64,000 nucleotides of DNA, taken from positions 40,001-104,000 of the forward strand of contig JAWJUS010000012.1 of the NCBI GenBank assembly GCA_037043015.1, given 5' to 3'. Shown piece after piece: positions 50,823 through 64,000 of the stretch. Each line of letters opens with the position of its first letter. Within the stretch, counting starts at the first letter, position 1. Origin of the DNA: Bryum argenteum. Its lineage: Eukaryota; Streptophyta; Bryopsida; Bryales; Bryaceae. The translations under genes and the position numbers were made by a program. The notes beneath the pieces were generated by a model that saw only the letters and a list, made by a program, of their open reading frames with translations, did not search any database and had not been told where the DNA came from.

Positions 50823-51431
50823 TTAAGCTTGGCGAGAATAATATTCTACAACTAATAATTCATTTATTTTTAAACCAATGGATTCACGATCTAGGATTTG
50901 ATTAACTAATCCTTTTTTTTTTAAAAAATTATAAGTTAAATGATTTGGTGTTTTATATTTTTGATACAAATTTAAATTTTTACTAATTATAGCCTGAGAT
51001 TTTTGTCGATCTTTTATAGTAATAGAATCCTCAGGTTTACACCGATAACTTGGTATATTTACTATACGATCATTAACTAAAATATGTCTATGATTTACTA
51101 GTTGTCTTGCTCCAGGAATTGTAGGAGCCATACCTAATCGAAAAATAACATTATCTAAGCGCATTTCAAGTAATTGTAATAAGACTTCACCTGTTGACCC
51201 TTTCGCTTTTCTAGCAATACGTACATAATTAAGTAATTGTCGCTCTGTTATTCCATAATGAAAACGTAATTTTTGTTTTTCTTCCAAACGAATGCGATAT
51301 TGAGAAATTTTTTTATTAGATATTGATTGATTGATCGAATTAGTTTTTAACTGAGGTGCTTTATTAGTTAGTCCTGGTAAAGCTCCTAAACGGCGTATTA
51401 TTCTTACACGAGGTCCTCGATAACGGGACAT
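50823..51431 (-). CDS. rps4: ribosomal protein S4
   Basis: Plastid 30S protein S4, a primary 16S rRNA binder. The 202-aa product starts [20 protein letters not shown], with the S4 RNA-binding block [20 protein letters not shown] and [20 protein letters not shown], and ends VEYYSRQA. Length and sequence are typical. An AAGGAG motif lies upstream of the start on the minus strand. Confidence 0.97.
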   Translation of the reverse strand: MSRYRGPRVRIIRRLGALPGLTNKAPQLKTNSINQSISNKKISQYRIRLEEKQKLRFHYGITERQLLNYVRIARKAKGSTGEVLLQLLEMRLDNVIFRLGMAPTIPGARQLVNHRHILVNDRIVNIPSYRCKPEDSITIKDRQKSQAIISKNLNLYQKYKTPNHLTYNFLKKKGLVNQILDRESIGLKINELLVVEYYSRQA

Positions 51432-51742
51432 AAAAACTCCTTATTTTTACAAAAAATTTACAAAAGAAAAAAGAATAATAAAAAATAAAATCATAATAAT
51501 AATAATATTATTACTAATATATATAAAAAGTATTTAATTAATTTGTTTTTTGTTTTTTTACTTTTAATTTATTTACCTTTTTTCACTAAAAAATTATATA
51601 TTTTTCTTTAGTCAAAAACATCATAACATGAGAGATACTACAAAAAAAAATGCTATTTTTTTTATATAAATAAATTTTAAAAATTTTTTATATTTTTTTA
51701 TTTTAAAATTTATTTATATATTAAAAATGAATTTAAAAAAAA
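51432..51742. other. rps4-trnT spacer, no gene found
   Basis: 311 bp, almost pure A/T. It contains an inverted repeat with 20-bp perfect arms (51663-51682 and 51701-51720) and an 18-nt loop, just downstream of trnT-UGU on the minus strand. Nothing else is recognisable. Confidence 0.6.
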
Positions 51743-51815
51743 AGCCCGCTATCGGAGTCGAACCGATGACCATCGCATTACAAGTGCGGTGCTCTGACCT
51801 CTGAGCTAAGCAGGC
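51743..51815 (-). tRNA. trnT-UGU: tRNA-Thr (UGU)
   Basis: Minus strand: GCCTGCT/AGCGGGC acceptor, D-arm GCTCAGAGGTCAGAGC, anticodon loop CTTGTAA (UGU), T-arm TCGGTTCGACTCCGA. Confidence 0.95.
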
Positions 51816-52069
51816 TTTATTTATAGAATAAAATAGTAGTTTTATTTAGTTTTTTCTATAATTAAACTAATTATATCAATAAAATTTTAATAATGCAATA
51901 ATTACTATTAATTACAAAAAAACTTTTGTTTTTAATAATTAAAAAAAAATTTTGTATATATATAAATAGATAAACTATTGCTTTAAAACTTATAAAATAC
52001 TATAATTATTTAGTATAACTAAAGTCTACTAATTAAAATGTTTTTTATAAAAATATTTTGGGTAAAAAG

Positions 52070-52479
52070 GGGGGTATGGCGGAATTGGTAGACGCTACGG
52101 ACTTAAATAATTTGAGCTTTAGTAGAAAAACTTACTAAATGCAAGCTTTCAAATTCAGGGAAACTTAGGTTGAAAAAAATATAAGCAATCCTGAGCCAAA
52201 TTTTATTATATATTAAAAATAAAATAGGTGCAGAGACTCAATGGAAGCTATCCTAACAAAAAAATTTTATATTTTATTTAATTAAATTTTATTTTATATT
52301 TATCAATAAAAATAAAATCTAATTTATTTATAAGTTCTTTTTAAATATTAATATTACGCGAGGATAAAGATAGAGTCCAATTTTACATGTTATGTTAATT
52401 TTAGCAACAATTTAAATTGTAGTAAAAAGAAAATCCGTTGGCTTTATTGACCGTGAGGGTTCAAGTCCCTCTACCCCCA
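52070..52479 (+). tRNA. trnL-UAA: tRNA-Leu (UAA), split by a group I intron
   Basis: The 5' exon is 52070-52104 (GGGGGTATGGCGG to CGGACTT) and the 3' exon is 52430-52479 (AAAATCCGTTGG to TACCCCCA). The intron interrupts the UAA anticodon after its first base, the ancient position shared with cyanobacteria. Acceptor GGGGGTA/TACCCCC. Confidence 0.96.
52105..52429 (+). other. group I intron of trnL-UAA
   Basis: 325-bp intron, short for land plants. It has the conserved GCAGAGACTCAATGG core (around 52230) and a terminal G. No ORF is present. Confidence 0.9.
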
Positions 52480-52495
52480 AAATTGTAATTTTTTA

Positions 52496-52525
52496 TTGAC
52501 ATAGGTTTCAAGTTTATGTTAAAAT
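52496..52525 (+). promoter_or_regulatory. promoter of trnF-GAA
   Basis: TTGACA (52496-52501), an 18-bp spacer and TAAAAT (52520-52525), ending 14 bp before trnF. It suggests trnF can be transcribed independently of trnL. Confidence 0.7.
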
Positions 52526-52539
52526 ATGCCAATAAAAAA

Positions 52540-52545
52540 GCCGGA

Positions 52546-52587
<42 letters not shown>

Positions 52588-52612
52588 ACCAGTTCAAATC
52601 TGGTTTCTGGCA
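52540..52612 (+). tRNA. trnF-GAA: tRNA-Phe (GAA)
   Basis: GCCGGAA/TTCTGGC acceptor, D-arm GCTCAGTTGGTAGAGC, anticodon loop CTGAAAA (GAA), T-arm CCAGTTCAAATCTGG. Confidence 0.96.
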
Positions 52613-52651
52613 TTATAAAATTGTTTTTAATTTTTTTTTCTTATCATATTT

Positions 52652-52715
52652 TTTTTTAGAAGTTTTTTGTTTTATTGTCTCAAAATAGACAATAAAACAA
52701 AAAACTTCTAAAAAA
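52652..52715. repeat. large perfect hairpin between trnF and ndhJ
   Basis: 29-bp perfect arms (52652-52680 and 52687-52715) with a 6-nt loop. It lies 3' of both converging genes, trnF (plus) and ndhJ (minus), and may end both transcripts. Confidence 0.8.
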
Positions 52716-52829
52716 TGTAAATTTCTCATTAGTATTATTTTTTTCTTTATTTATAAATTTTATTAAATAATAAGTAAAAAAAGATAATTTACATAGTTAT
52801 TTATATAATTTCACTTTTAAAAATAAAAA

Positions 52830-53345
52830 CTAATAAGCGTCTTGTAACTCATAAAAGTTTGGTACAATGTAATCTTTACGTAAAGGCCAACCAATCCATG
52901 TATCAGGCATTAGTATACGTTTAAGACGTGGATGATTTTCATAAGAAATTCCAAACATATCGTAAGATTCGCGCTCTTGAAAATCTGCACTTTTCCAAAT
53001 CCAAAAAACAGAGGGTATTTTAGGTTTTTGTCTTGATACAAAAATTTTTATACATATTTCTTCAGGTTGATCTGCATTATTTTGGATTTTTGTAAAATGA
53101 TACACACTTGCTAGTAAGCCGCCAGGTGCTACATCATAAGCGCATTGAGAACGAAGATAGTTAAAACCATAAACATATAAAGCAACTGCTGTAGAAAGCC
53201 AATTTTCAGATCGAATTTGTAAAATTTCTACACCTTGATAATCAAAACCTAAAGGTCTATGAGCAAGTTTATGTTTTGCTAACCAAGTAGATAATCGCCC
53301 TTGTATTTTAGTAGTAATCGAATTATTTGTATAAGTATTTAACAT
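52830..53345 (-). CDS. ndhJ: NDH complex subunit J
   Basis: Hydrophilic subunit of the thylakoid NDH complex (30-kDa complex I family). The 171-aa product contains the family signature block [20 protein letters not shown] and ends [19 protein letters not shown]. Last gene of ndhC-ndhK-ndhJ on the minus strand. Confidence 0.97.
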   Translation of the reverse strand: MLNTYTNNSITTKIQGRLSTWLAKHKLAHRPLGFDYQGVEILQIRSENWLSTAVALYVYGFNYLRSQCAYDVAPGGLLASVYHFTKIQNNADQPEEICIKIFVSRQKPKIPSVFWIWKSADFQERESYDMFGISYENHPRLKRILMPDTWIGWPLRKDYIVPNFYELQDAY

Positions 53346-53369
53346 ATTTGAGTTTTTTAAAAATTCTAT

Positions 53370-54077
53370 TTATTTTGAATGTTCTTTTTTTTTATCTTCA
53401 TCTTTTAATAAAAAAGTTAAATTTTTTTTTTTAGATGAAGCAAAAATTTCTAAAGTTGATTCAAATTGAGACTTAGAAATTTGAGAATCTAATTGTGTAT
53501 TAAATTGTCCAGTAGTAATAGTCGATATAAAATTAAATTTATGATTTAATGTTAAATATCTTTCTCCTTGATTAAATTTATATTTATCTTGATATGTTTC
53601 TTGAGCTACCTTTTTACGAAGTTTTATTATAGCATCTATAATAGCTTCTGGTTTTGGTGGACAACCAGGTAAATAAATATCTACAGGAATTAATTTATCT
53701 ACTCCACGTACAGTGCTATAAGAATCTGTACTAAACATACCTCCAGTAATAGTACATGCTCCCATAGCAATGACATACTTAGGTTCGGGCATTTGCTCAT
53801 ACAATCTTACCAAAGATGGTGCCATTTTCATTGTTACAGTACCAGCTGTTATTATAAGATCTGCTTGTCTTGGACTAGATCTTGGAACTAAACCATAACG
53901 ATCAAAATCAAAGCGTGAACCAATTAATGAAGCAAACTCGATGAAACAACAACTAGTACCATAAAGAAGTGGCCATAAACTAGAAAGTCTAGCCCAATTT
54001 GAGAAATCATTAAAAGTGGTTAAAATAATTGAATTTGAGTTTCTTTTATTAGAAAGTGAATTTATAAGTGGCTTCAT
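53370..54077 (-). CDS. ndhK: NDH complex subunit K
   Basis: Subunit carrying the terminal N2 iron-sulphur cluster of the NDH complex. The 235-aa product keeps the cluster cysteines in [19 protein letters not shown] and [10 protein letters not shown]. The Lys-rich tail is variable between species. It lies 46 bp after ndhC and 24 bp before ndhJ. Confidence 0.97.
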   Translation of the reverse strand: MKPLINSLSNKRNSNSIILTTFNDFSNWARLSSLWPLLYGTSCCFIEFASLIGSRFDFDRYGLVPRSSPRQADLIITAGTVTMKMAPSLVRLYEQMPEPKYVIAMGACTITGGMFSTDSYSTVRGVDKLIPVDIYLPGCPPKPEAIIDAIIKLRKKVAQETYQDKYKFNQGERYLTLNHKFNFISTITTGQFNTQLDSQISKSQFESTLEIFASSKKKNLTFLLKDEDKKKEHSK

Positions 54078-54123
54078 AAAATTATTAATTTGATTTTTAG
54101 AATTATAATATAATAGTTAAAAT

Positions 54124-54495
54124 TTAAGACCATTCTAGTGCTCCTTTTCGCCATGCATACACTAAACCGATAACTAAAATAAATAGAAAAACTAAAGCTT
54201 CAATGAAAGCGGATAATCCTAATTCTGTAAAACTCATAGCCCAGGGATAAAGAAAAACTGTTTCTATATCAAAAATAACAAAAACTAGAGCAAACATATA
54301 ATAGCGAATTTGAAATTGGATCCAAGCATCACCCATTGGTTCTATACCAGATTCATAACTAGTAAATTTTTCTGGTCTTTTATTATTATTGCTAATTGGT
54401 GCTAAGATGTTAGAAATGAAAAAAGTTAATATAGGAATAAAACTTGCTATTAACAAAAAAAGAAAAAAAGAATTATATTTAGGTAATAAAAACAT
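54124..54495 (-). CDS. ndhC: NDH complex subunit C
   Basis: Small membrane subunit (complex I ND3 family) with three helices. The 123-aa product has the conserved loop [20 protein letters not shown] and the helix [16 protein letters not shown]. First gene of the ndhC-ndhK-ndhJ group. Confidence 0.97.
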   Translation of the reverse strand: MFLLPKYNSFFLFLLIASFIPILTFFISNILAPISNNNKRPEKFTSYESGIEPMGDAWIQFQIRYYMFALVFVIFDIETVFLYPWAMSFTELGLSAFIEALVFLFILVIGLVYAWRKGALEWS

Positions 54496-54678
54496 TAGTA
54501 TACTCCTGAAAAATAAACTTATACAAGGACAAAAAGAAAAACTTTTTTATTTTTATATAAAAATAAATACTTGAATCTTAGAATTACATATAGACAAATT
54601 ATAAATAATTTATACGACATTAGAGAAAAAAAAATGCTAATTGATTAAAATATTTTACATATTAAATATTTAATAATT

Positions 54679-55279
54679 TAGGGCTATACGGATTCGAACC
54701 GTAGACAATCTCGGTAAAATAGTTAAAAATATTTTTTTAAAATAAACTTTTAACTACTTTAGGAACCCAACATGCATTTTTTTTTTGCATTGGGCTCTTT
54801 CGTTAACTAAAACTAAAAGTTTAGTTATTTTGCTATCCTTTTTTTATTGAAATAATAAAATAGCTCCGTGTGCTTAAAAAGTTTTTTGAAGCAATCCCAA
54901 AGTTTAAAAAAAATCTAATATTGACATAGGTTTGCTTAATTTAGCATGGATTTACTCAAAAAAATGTCTATTACTTGCATAATTTTAAGCTTTATACACC
55001 ACAAAGCTTATCAAGTAAGAAAATAGAATATCTCGAGGTCCTCGTATTTTCCTCATCATGCTTAACATTAAATAATTTTCAATTTTACCATATCAACTAA
55101 ATGATAAATTTCAATTTTTAATAAATTGGAATTTAATTTTTTGTCATGCTATTGTTCTGTAAAAGTAAGACAAAATATTTCACAAAATGAAACTTTTTGT
55201 GAATCGTAAAATTCGATAAGTTTTTTAAAAGCATTGGCGCACGTGTAAACGAGGTGCTCTACCGCTGAGCTATAGCCCT
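54679..55279 (-). tRNA. trnV-UAC: tRNA-Val (UAC), split by one intron
   Basis: Minus strand. The 5' exon is 55243-55279 (AGGGCTATAGCTCAGCGG to CGTTTACAC, anticodon UAC) and the 3' exon is 54679-54713 (CGAGATTGTCTACGG to ATAGCCCTA). Acceptor AGGGCTA/TAGCCCT. Confidence 0.95.
54714..55242 (-). other. group II intron of trnV-UAC
   Basis: 529-bp intron on the minus strand, starting GTGCG (at 55242) and ending AC. Domain V-like hairpin (GAGCCCAATGC ... GCATGTTGGGTTCC) at about 54764-54797. Confidence 0.85.
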
Positions 55280-55302
55280 TATTATTATTTTTAATCAAAA
55301 AT

Positions 55303-55331
55303 ATATTAACATAAATTTTTTTTTTTGTCAA
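55303..55331 (-). promoter_or_regulatory. promoter of trnV-UAC
   Basis: Minus strand: TTGACA (55326-55331), a 17-bp spacer with ten A, and TAATAT (55303-55308), ending 23 bp before trnV. Confidence 0.7.
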
Positions 55332-55438
55332 TATAATTATTTAAACAGAATAAAATAATTTTTTTATTTTATATTTTTTTTTCAGTGTATTAATAAAAAT
55401 GTTGCTTATATGTTAATTAATAGACTAAAATAAGACTA

Positions 55439-55466
55439 GCCTACTTAACTCAGTGGTTTAGAGTAT

Positions 55467-55512
<46 letters not shown>
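55439..55512 (+). tRNA. trnM-CAU: elongator tRNA-Met (CAU)
   Basis: GCCTACT/AGTAGGT acceptor, D-arm ACTCAGTGGTTTAGAGT, anticodon loop TTCATAC (CAU), T-arm TTGGTTCAAATCCAA. A fully paired acceptor distinguishes it from trnfM. Confidence 0.94.
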
Positions 55513-55514
<2 letters not shown>

Positions 55515-55523
55515 TGCTAAATA

Positions 55524-55565
55524 AAAAAACTTAATGACATAAAATTTTATGCCATTAAGTTTTTT
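55524..55565. terminator. shared hairpin between trnM and atpE
   Basis: Near-perfect palindrome: AAAAAACTTAATG pairs with CATTAAGTTTTTT, and the inner CATAAAATTTTATG is self-complementary. It lies at the 3' side of the converging trnM and atpE genes. Confidence 0.65.
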
Positions 55566-55592
55566 AAATTAAATTAACTAAGTTTAAAAATT

Positions 55593-55994
55593 TTAAGAAA
55601 TAGCTTCAATAGCTTCTAAACGTGCTTTTGCTCTTTTCAAAGTTAAATTGGCTTCAATAGCTTGTTTTCGACCTTCAGCTTGCGATAGTTTAGTTTGAGC
55701 AAACTGAAAAGCTTCTTGGGCTTCTTGCAAATTTATTTCATTAGCTTTTTCTGCTTCATTTACTAAAATTGTCGTTTGATTATTATCTATCATAGCAAAT
55801 CCACCCATTAATGCCATAGTAGACCATTTTTCATTAAGTCGTATTTTTATAATGCCTATATCTAAGGCTGTTAAAAGTGGCGCATGATTAGGTAATATAC
55901 CAATTCGACCACTATTTGTTGATAAAACAATTTCTTGCACTTCAGAATTCCAAACAATTCGATTTGGAGCCATCACACGAAGATTTAAAGTCAT
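55593..55994 (-). CDS. atpE: ATP synthase CF1 subunit epsilon
   Basis: Rotor-stalk inhibitory subunit of chloroplast ATP synthase. The 133-aa product [20 protein letters not shown] has the N-terminal beta-sandwich ([20 protein letters not shown]) and C-terminal helices. It starts 5 nt after the atpB stop; in many angiosperms the two genes overlap, here they do not. Confidence 0.97.
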   Translation of the reverse strand: MTLNLRVMAPNRIVWNSEVQEIVLSTNSGRIGILPNHAPLLTALDIGIIKIRLNEKWSTMALMGGFAMIDNNQTTILVNEAEKANEINLQEAQEAFQFAQTKLSQAEGRKQAIEANLTLKRAKARLEAIEAIS

Positions 55995-55999
55995 TTTGA

Positions 56000-59447
<3,448 letters not shown>

Positions 59448-59524
59448 TAATTCGATAGTTTAATTTTTTTTTTTACTTTTATTTTATTTCGGTAAAAATA
59501 AAATTTTAAATTTAGAAAACTAAA

Positions 59525-59597
59525 AAAATATTTCATGACTATATAAGTAAAAAAAAATTTATAAATTTTTTTCTACTTAATAGTCATGAAATATTTT
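59525..59597 (+). terminator. rbcL 3' inverted repeat
   Basis: 18-bp perfect outer arms (59525-59542 and 59580-59597; ATTTCATGACTAT/ATAGTCATGAAAT), with most of the inner sequence also pairing. It starts 77 bp after rbcL. Confidence 0.75.
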
Positions 59598-59665
59598 AAA
59601 ATTTGTCATTAGTTTTTTTGTTAATAAAAAAAATATATAAATATATATTATTATTACCTTTTCAA

Positions 59666-59739
59666 GGTTTTGTAGCTCAGTGGATTAGAGCGTATGGTTC
59701 CGAACCATGAAGTCAAGGGTTCAAATCCCTTCTAAACCA
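59666..59739 (+). tRNA. trnR-CCG: tRNA-Arg (CCG)
   Basis: GGTTTTG/CTAAACC acceptor with a T-T mismatch at pair 6-67, D-arm GCTCAGTGGATTAGAGC, anticodon loop TTCCGAA (CCG), T-arm AAGGGTTCAAATCCCTT. This tRNA is kept in bryophytes and some gymnosperms but lost in angiosperms. Confidence 0.92.
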
Positions 59740-59913
59740 TTAAATTTTTTTTTCTAAACAGTTCTTATTTTTATTAAAATTTACTTTTACATTTATATTA
59801 CGTAAAAAATTTAAATATTATAGATTCTTAAAAAATATTAATTATATAAAATACATATTTATTATTAATATGTAAAAAATATCTAAAAATAAAAAAAGAA
59901 AAAAAATACTAAT

Positions 59914-60870
59914 ATGTCTTTAATGAATTGGTTTGAAGATAAACGCCGATTTGGTGGATTAATTGGAGCTTCTATTGAAAAAGCAACAAAAGGATATATT
60001 CTTAATGAAAGAAAAAAACTTAAAGTTAATACTACTAACGGATTATGGACTCGATGTGATAATTGTGAAAACATTCTTTATGTAAGATTTTTAAAACAAA
60101 ACAAATCAATTTGCGAAGAATGTGGATATCATTTACAAATTAACAGTACAGAAAGAATTGAACTTTTAATTGATCGCGGAACCTGGCAACCTCTGAATGA
60201 AGATATGGTTGCTCGAGATGTCCTAAAATTTTCTGATGAAGATTCTTATAAAACTCGTGTTATTTTTTATCAAAAAAGAACTGGCTTAACTGATGCTATT
60301 CAAACAGGTATAGGCAAATTAAATAAAAACTTAATTGCTCTTGGAGTAATGGAATTTCAATTTATGGGAGGAAGTATGGGCTCGGTAGTAGGCGAAAAAA
60401 TAACTCGTCTTATTGAATATGCTACTGAAAAATCTATTCCATTAATTATTGTTTGCTCTTCTGGAGGAGCACGTATGCAAGAAGGAACATTAAGCTTAAT
60501 GCAAATGGCTAAAATTTCATCTGTTTTGCAAATTCATCAATCTAAAAAAAAATTACTTTATATAGCTGTTCTTACATATCCTACAACAGGTGGCGTTACT
60601 GCTAGTTTTGGTATGCTAGGAGATATAATTATTGCTGAACCTAAAGCATATATTGCATTTGCTGGTAAAAGAGTAATTGAACAAACATTACGTCAAAAAA
60701 TACCATATGGTTTTCAAGTTGCTGAATCTTTATTCGATCATGGTTTACTTGATTTAATTGTTCCACGTAATCTTTTAAAAGGAGTTTTAGGTAAAATATT
60801 TGAACTTTATGGTTTAGCTGCTTACAAAGATTCTAATAATTATTTTTTTCAATTTCATAAAAAAATTTAA
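59914..60870 (+). CDS. accD: acetyl-CoA carboxylase carboxyltransferase beta subunit
   Basis: Plastid subunit of heteromeric acetyl-CoA carboxylase, the first step of fatty acid synthesis. The 318-aa product is compact, without the long N-terminal extension seen in many angiosperms. A zinc finger is at Cys48, Cys51, Cys67 and Cys70 (CDNC ... CEEC). The carboxyltransferase core follows ([43 protein letters not shown]-type [10 protein letters not shown]). It lies between trnR-CCG and psaI. Confidence 0.97.
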   Translation: MSLMNWFEDKRRFGGLIGASIEKATKGYILNERKKLKVNTTNGLWTRCDNCENILYVRFLKQNKSICEECGYHLQINSTERIELLIDRGTWQPLNEDMVARDVLKFSDEDSYKTRVIFYQKRTGLTDAIQTGIGKLNKNLIALGVMEFQFMGGSMGSVVGEKITRLIEYATEKSIPLIIVCSSGGARMQEGTLSLMQMAKISSVLQIHQSKKKLLYIAVLTYPTTGGVTASFGMLGDIIIAEPKAYIAFAGKRVIEQTLRQKIPYGFQVAESLFDHGLLDLIVPRNLLKGVLGKIFELYGLAAYKDSNNYFFQFHKKI

Positions 60871-61010
60871 TTAAATTTTTTTTAGTCTTTTTAAATGTTA
60901 TAATTTTTGTATAGATGTTAAAATTTTATATTTTAATAAAATTGCTTTATTTAAATTTTAATTAAATTTTTAATTTTTAGGTTAAATAATTTATATTGAA
61001 AAACTATTAA

Positions 61011-61232
<222 letters not shown>

Positions 61233-61479
61233 AATTTTTAGTTATTTTTTAACAAATTTTTTTATTTATATTTTTATATTTTCGTTTTTTTATTAACTTC
61301 AAAATTTAAACATTTTAAAGTAAAAAGTATATATCTATATATATTTTTATATATATAGATATATATATAAGCAAAAATGACAAATTAAATTTTTATTTAA
61401 TTTGTAAAAAATTTTAGTTTGGCTTTTTTACTTTTTTTACTATAGTATATATATTTAATAAGTTTTAGGAGACGTCACT

Positions 61480-62034
61480 ATGAATTGTGAATCTGAATGG
61501 CTTTGGGTAGAACCTATACTAGGATCTCGAAGAATCAGTAATTTTTATTGGGCATCGATTCTTTTATTTGGTGCACTTGGGTTTTTTTTTGTAGGACTTT
61601 CTAGTTATTTTGGCAAAGATCTAATACCTTTTTTATCATCGCAACAAATTTTTTTTGTCCCTCAAGGAGTTGTTATGTGTTTTTATGGTATTGCCGGTTT
61701 ATTTCTTAGTTTTTATTTATGGTGTACCATTTTATGGAATGTAGGGAGTGGTTATAATAAATTTGATAAAAAAGAAAAAGTGGTTTCTTTATTTCGTTGG
61801 GGATTTCCTGGAAAAAATCGGCGTATTTATATCAATTTTTTAATGAAAGATATACAAGGAATACGTATGGAAATTCAAGAAGGTATTTATCCTCGGCGTA
61901 GTCTTTACATGAAAATAAAAGGTCAACAAGATATTCCTTTAACACGTTTTGGAGAAAAATTAACTTTAAGAGAAATAGAAGAAAAAGCGGCTCAATTAGC
62001 TCGATTTTTACGTGTATCTATAGAAGGACTTTAA
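61480..62034 (+). CDS. ycf4: photosystem I assembly protein Ycf4
   Basis: Thylakoid protein that scaffolds photosystem I assembly. The 184-aa product has two membrane helices (about residues 22-42 and 65-88) with the conserved [30 protein letters not shown] and [13 protein letters not shown]. It ends in a soluble domain. A TTTAGGAGACG ribosome-binding site is upstream. Length equals the usual 184-185 aa. Confidence 0.97.
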   Translation: MNCESEWLWVEPILGSRRISNFYWASILLFGALGFFFVGLSSYFGKDLIPFLSSQQIFFVPQGVVMCFYGIAGLFLSFYLWCTILWNVGSGYNKFDKKEKVVSLFRWGFPGKNRRIYINFLMKDIQGIRMEIQEGIYPRRSLYMKIKGQQDIPLTRFGEKLTLREIEEKAAQLARFLRVSIEGL

Positions 62035-62136
62035 ATAAAAAAAAAAAGGTTAAAATAATTTTTACTTTCTTTAATTAATATAATAAAAAACCTTAATATT
62101 GTTTTTTCTCGTTTTAACGAATTTTAAATAATATTT

Positions 62137-63642
62137 ATGAAATCTTATTTCGCGCAATTTTCTTTTTGGTTAGCAAAAACTCCGTACCGTTCTTTAGAAA
62201 GAGCTTATAAAACAAGCAAAAAAATACAAAATATAAAACAAAATTATTTTTCTTATAAAAATAAAAATTTGTCTTCAAGACGGTCTTGGCAAGCCATAAT
62301 GCTATATATAAATACAAATTTAAATAACTGTGTATTTGTAATATACTGTAGTTTGTTAGAATATAAAATTAGTTTATTTTTTTTAAGCGTTATACATAAT
62401 TTGTTCTTTATTATATTCAATTTTTTTAATTCTTTTTTTTCTAAAGTTAGTTATTATTTTTTATTTTTTATTAATTTTACTCAACAATTTTTAATATTTC
62501 CACAGTTTTATTTTTTTTCTTTTTGGAAAAATATATATATTTTTTTTTCACCTAAAAATTTTATAAAAAAAATTGAAAATAAATTAAATAAAATTAAAAT
62601 TAGCTGTAAAAAAAAAATTATTAAAATTAAAACTTATTTTATTTCAACTAATTTACTAATAAAAAGTTCAAAAAAAATTAAACAAATGAATAAAAAATTA
62701 GCTTGGATTGAAGCTAGTTTAAATGACTTAGATACATGGAAATATCATTATTCTTTTTCTTTTTTTTCGTCTGAAAAAAAAAAATTAAAAAATTCTTTTT
62801 ATTTCAAAAATTTAAAAAAATTAAATTTTACTATATCCGCTTACGAATCTATTGGTCTTGTCCCGCGTTCAATAACTCGTACTTTATCTGGATTTCAAGC
62901 AGAATTAACAGGACAATCAACTTCATTAGTTCTCCAAGATTTTCAAATAGCTCGTTATCAGGCATTGGCTTCTTTACAATATATGTTATTTTTATTTTTT
63001 ATTCCCTGGGGATTTTCTATTTTCTTTAAATTTTGTTTTTTAGAGCCTTGGCTCAAAAATTGGTGGAATACTTATCAATTTCAAATTTTTATTAATTCTT
63101 TTCAACAAGAAATAGCTTTAAAACGACTTCAAGAAATAGAAGAACTTATTTGGTTAGATAAGATAATGATAAATTCTTTGAAAGAAATACAATCACATGA
63201 TCTTAATATAGAAATTCATCAAAAAACAATTCAGTTAATTAAAACATATAATGAAAATAGTTTAAATACTATTTTACAGTTATTAACAGATATGATTTAT
63301 TTCATTACTTTAAGCGGTGTTTTTATTTTAGGTAAACAAAGACTAACGATTTTAAATTCTTGGATTCAAGAATTATTTTATAGTTTAAGTGACACAATGA
63401 AAGCTTTTTTTATTCTTTTATTAACCGATTTATGTATTGGATTTCATTCACCCCATGGTTGGGAAATAGTTATCGGTTCTTTTTTAGAACATTTAGGATT
63501 TGCGCATAATAAGCATATAATATCTTGTTTTGTTTCGACTTTTCCAGTTATTTTAGATACTGTTTTTAAATATTGGATTTTTCGTCATTTAAATCGTATA
63601 TCTCCTTCTATCGTTGCGACTTATCATACAATGAATGAATAA
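62137..63642 (+). CDS. cemA: inner envelope protein CemA (Ycf10)
   Basis: Chloroplast envelope protein involved in proton extrusion and inorganic carbon uptake. The 501-aa product starts [20 protein letters not shown]. The conserved C-terminal half is intact ([60 protein letters not shown]). It is longer than the liverwort cemA I recall (about 434 aa). The extra length is in a Phe/Lys-rich N-terminal half (about residues 75-240) coded by near-pure A/T. The frame is open throughout. It lies between ycf4 and petA. Confidence 0.95.
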   Translation: MKSYFAQFSFWLAKTPYRSLERAYKTSKKIQNIKQNYFSYKNKNLSSRRSWQAIMLYINTNLNNCVFVIYCSLLEYKISLFFLSVIHNLFFIIFNFFNSFFSKVSYYFLFFINFTQQFLIFPQFYFFSFWKNIYIFFSPKNFIKKIENKLNKIKISCKKKIIKIKTYFISTNLLIKSSKKIKQMNKKLAWIEASLNDLDTWKYHYSFSFFSSEKKKLKNSFYFKNLKKLNFTISAYESIGLVPRSITRTLSGFQAELTGQSTSLVLQDFQIARYQALASLQYMLFLFFIPWGFSIFFKFCFLEPWLKNWWNTYQFQIFINSFQQEIALKRLQEIEELIWLDKIMINSLKEIQSHDLNIEIHQKTIQLIKTYNENSLNTILQLLTDMIYFITLSGVFILGKQRLTILNSWIQELFYSLSDTMKAFFILLLTDLCIGFHSPHGWEIVIGSFLEHLGFAHNKHIISCFVSTFPVILDTVFKYWIFRHLNRISPSIVATYHTMNE

Positions 63643-63833
63643 AAATGAAATTTTTAATTTATGAATTAATTTGTTAATTATTAGTTAATCTTTTTAGTTA
63701 ATAATGTAGAGTAGAATATTTTTGATTTATGATCGTCATTATTATTATAATGGGCAGAATTATAAATAAGGATTATTAGTTTAGCTAAATATCCTTTTTA
63801 CTAATGAATTTTTTGAAAAAGAGTAATTAAACA

Positions 63834-64000
63834 ATGCAAAAAAAAAATATTAGTCATTGGATAAAAAAATGTGTGATTCAATCAATTTCGATTATAATTT
63901 TAATGAAATTAACAGGTTGGTCGTCTATTTCGGAAGCATATCCAATTTTTGCACAACAAGCCTATGAAGAACCTCGAGAAGCAACCGGTCGCATTGTATG
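63834..64000 (+). CDS. petA: cytochrome f, 5' end only
   Basis: Cytochrome f of the b6f complex. The first 55 codons are visible: [20 protein letters not shown], then a hydrophobic signal segment and the cleavage region [20 protein letters not shown], where mature cytochrome f begins at Tyr. The Tyr amino group is an axial haem ligand. The CxxCH haem site and the rest lie beyond the window end. Confidence 0.95.
   Translation, partial: MQKKNISHWIKKCVIQSISIIILMKLTGWSSISEAYPIFAQQAYEEPREATGRIV

Noticed and set aside
55149..55331. 60-codon minus-strand ORF
   Set aside because: It covers the trnV-UAC 5' exon, intron start and promoter.

Overview
The window is one contiguous piece of a land-plant chloroplast genome, running from the 3' part of rps12 to the first codons of petA. 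It carries dense photosystem, ATP synthase, NDH, RNA polymerase, ribosomal protein and tRNA genes. It also has group II introns, a group I intron in trnL-UAA, trans-spliced rps12 and chlB. Three points suggest a bryophyte, most likely a liverwort: gene order as I recall it for Marchantia (rps12-rps7-ndhB in single copy, ycf2 between trnH-GUG and trnD-GUC, chlB near trnK/matK, trnR-CCG between rbcL and accD); retention of ycf66, chlB, psaM, psb30, accD and trnR-CCG; and close protein resemblance to liverwort sequences. rpoB has no ATG and seems to start at an ACG with a good ribosome-binding site, which implies C-to-U RNA editing. That argues against the complex thalloid liverworts (Marchantia and relatives), which lack plastid editing. 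Spacers are extremely A/T-rich.

Layout. 1-5.1 kb: rps12 exons 2-3, rps7, ndhB, trnL-CAA, psbM, ycf66. 5.6-21.5 kb: trnC (minus), then rpoB-rpoC1-rpoC2-rps2-atpI-atpH-atpF-atpA. 21.7-24.7 kb: a small-gene cluster (trnR-UCU, split trnG-UCC, psb30, psaM, trnS-GCU, psbI, a tRNA-like relic, psbK, trnQ). 24.9-31 kb: chlB, an unassigned 57-codon ORF, trnK with matK, psbA, trnH. 31.2-37.9 kb: ycf2, open at both ends but broken in the middle. 38.1-43.7 kb: trnD-trnY-trnE (minus), trnT-GGU, psbD-psbC, trnS-UGA, psbZ, trnG-GCC, trnfM, rps14. 43.9-50.5 kb: psaB, psaA and ycf3 on the minus strand. 50.7-55.5 kb: trnS-GGA, rps4, trnT-UGU, split trnL-UAA, trnF, ndhJ-ndhK-ndhC, split trnV-UAC, trnM. 55.6-64 kb: atpE-atpB (minus), rbcL, trnR-CCG, accD, psaI, ycf4, cemA, petA (cut by the window end).

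Together these genes encode most of the plastid-encoded RNA polymerase, much of the ATP synthase, both photosystem cores with the assembly factors Ycf3 and Ycf4, part of the NDH complex, Rubisco large subunit, an acetyl-CoA carboxylase subunit and the light-independent protochlorophyllide reductase B subunit. There are 22 tRNA genes.

The most unusual points are: the ACG start of rpoB; ycf2 whose middle 1.4 kb is shredded by stops and frameshifts while its N- and C-terminal reading frames stay open; a tRNA-like relic between psbI and psbK; a short hydrophobic ORF with a strong ribosome-binding site after chlB; no petN in the psbM-trnC region; many large, perfect or near-perfect palindromes in spacers (up to 114 bp with no loop after atpH); and a 100-nt stretch identical between psaA and psaB.
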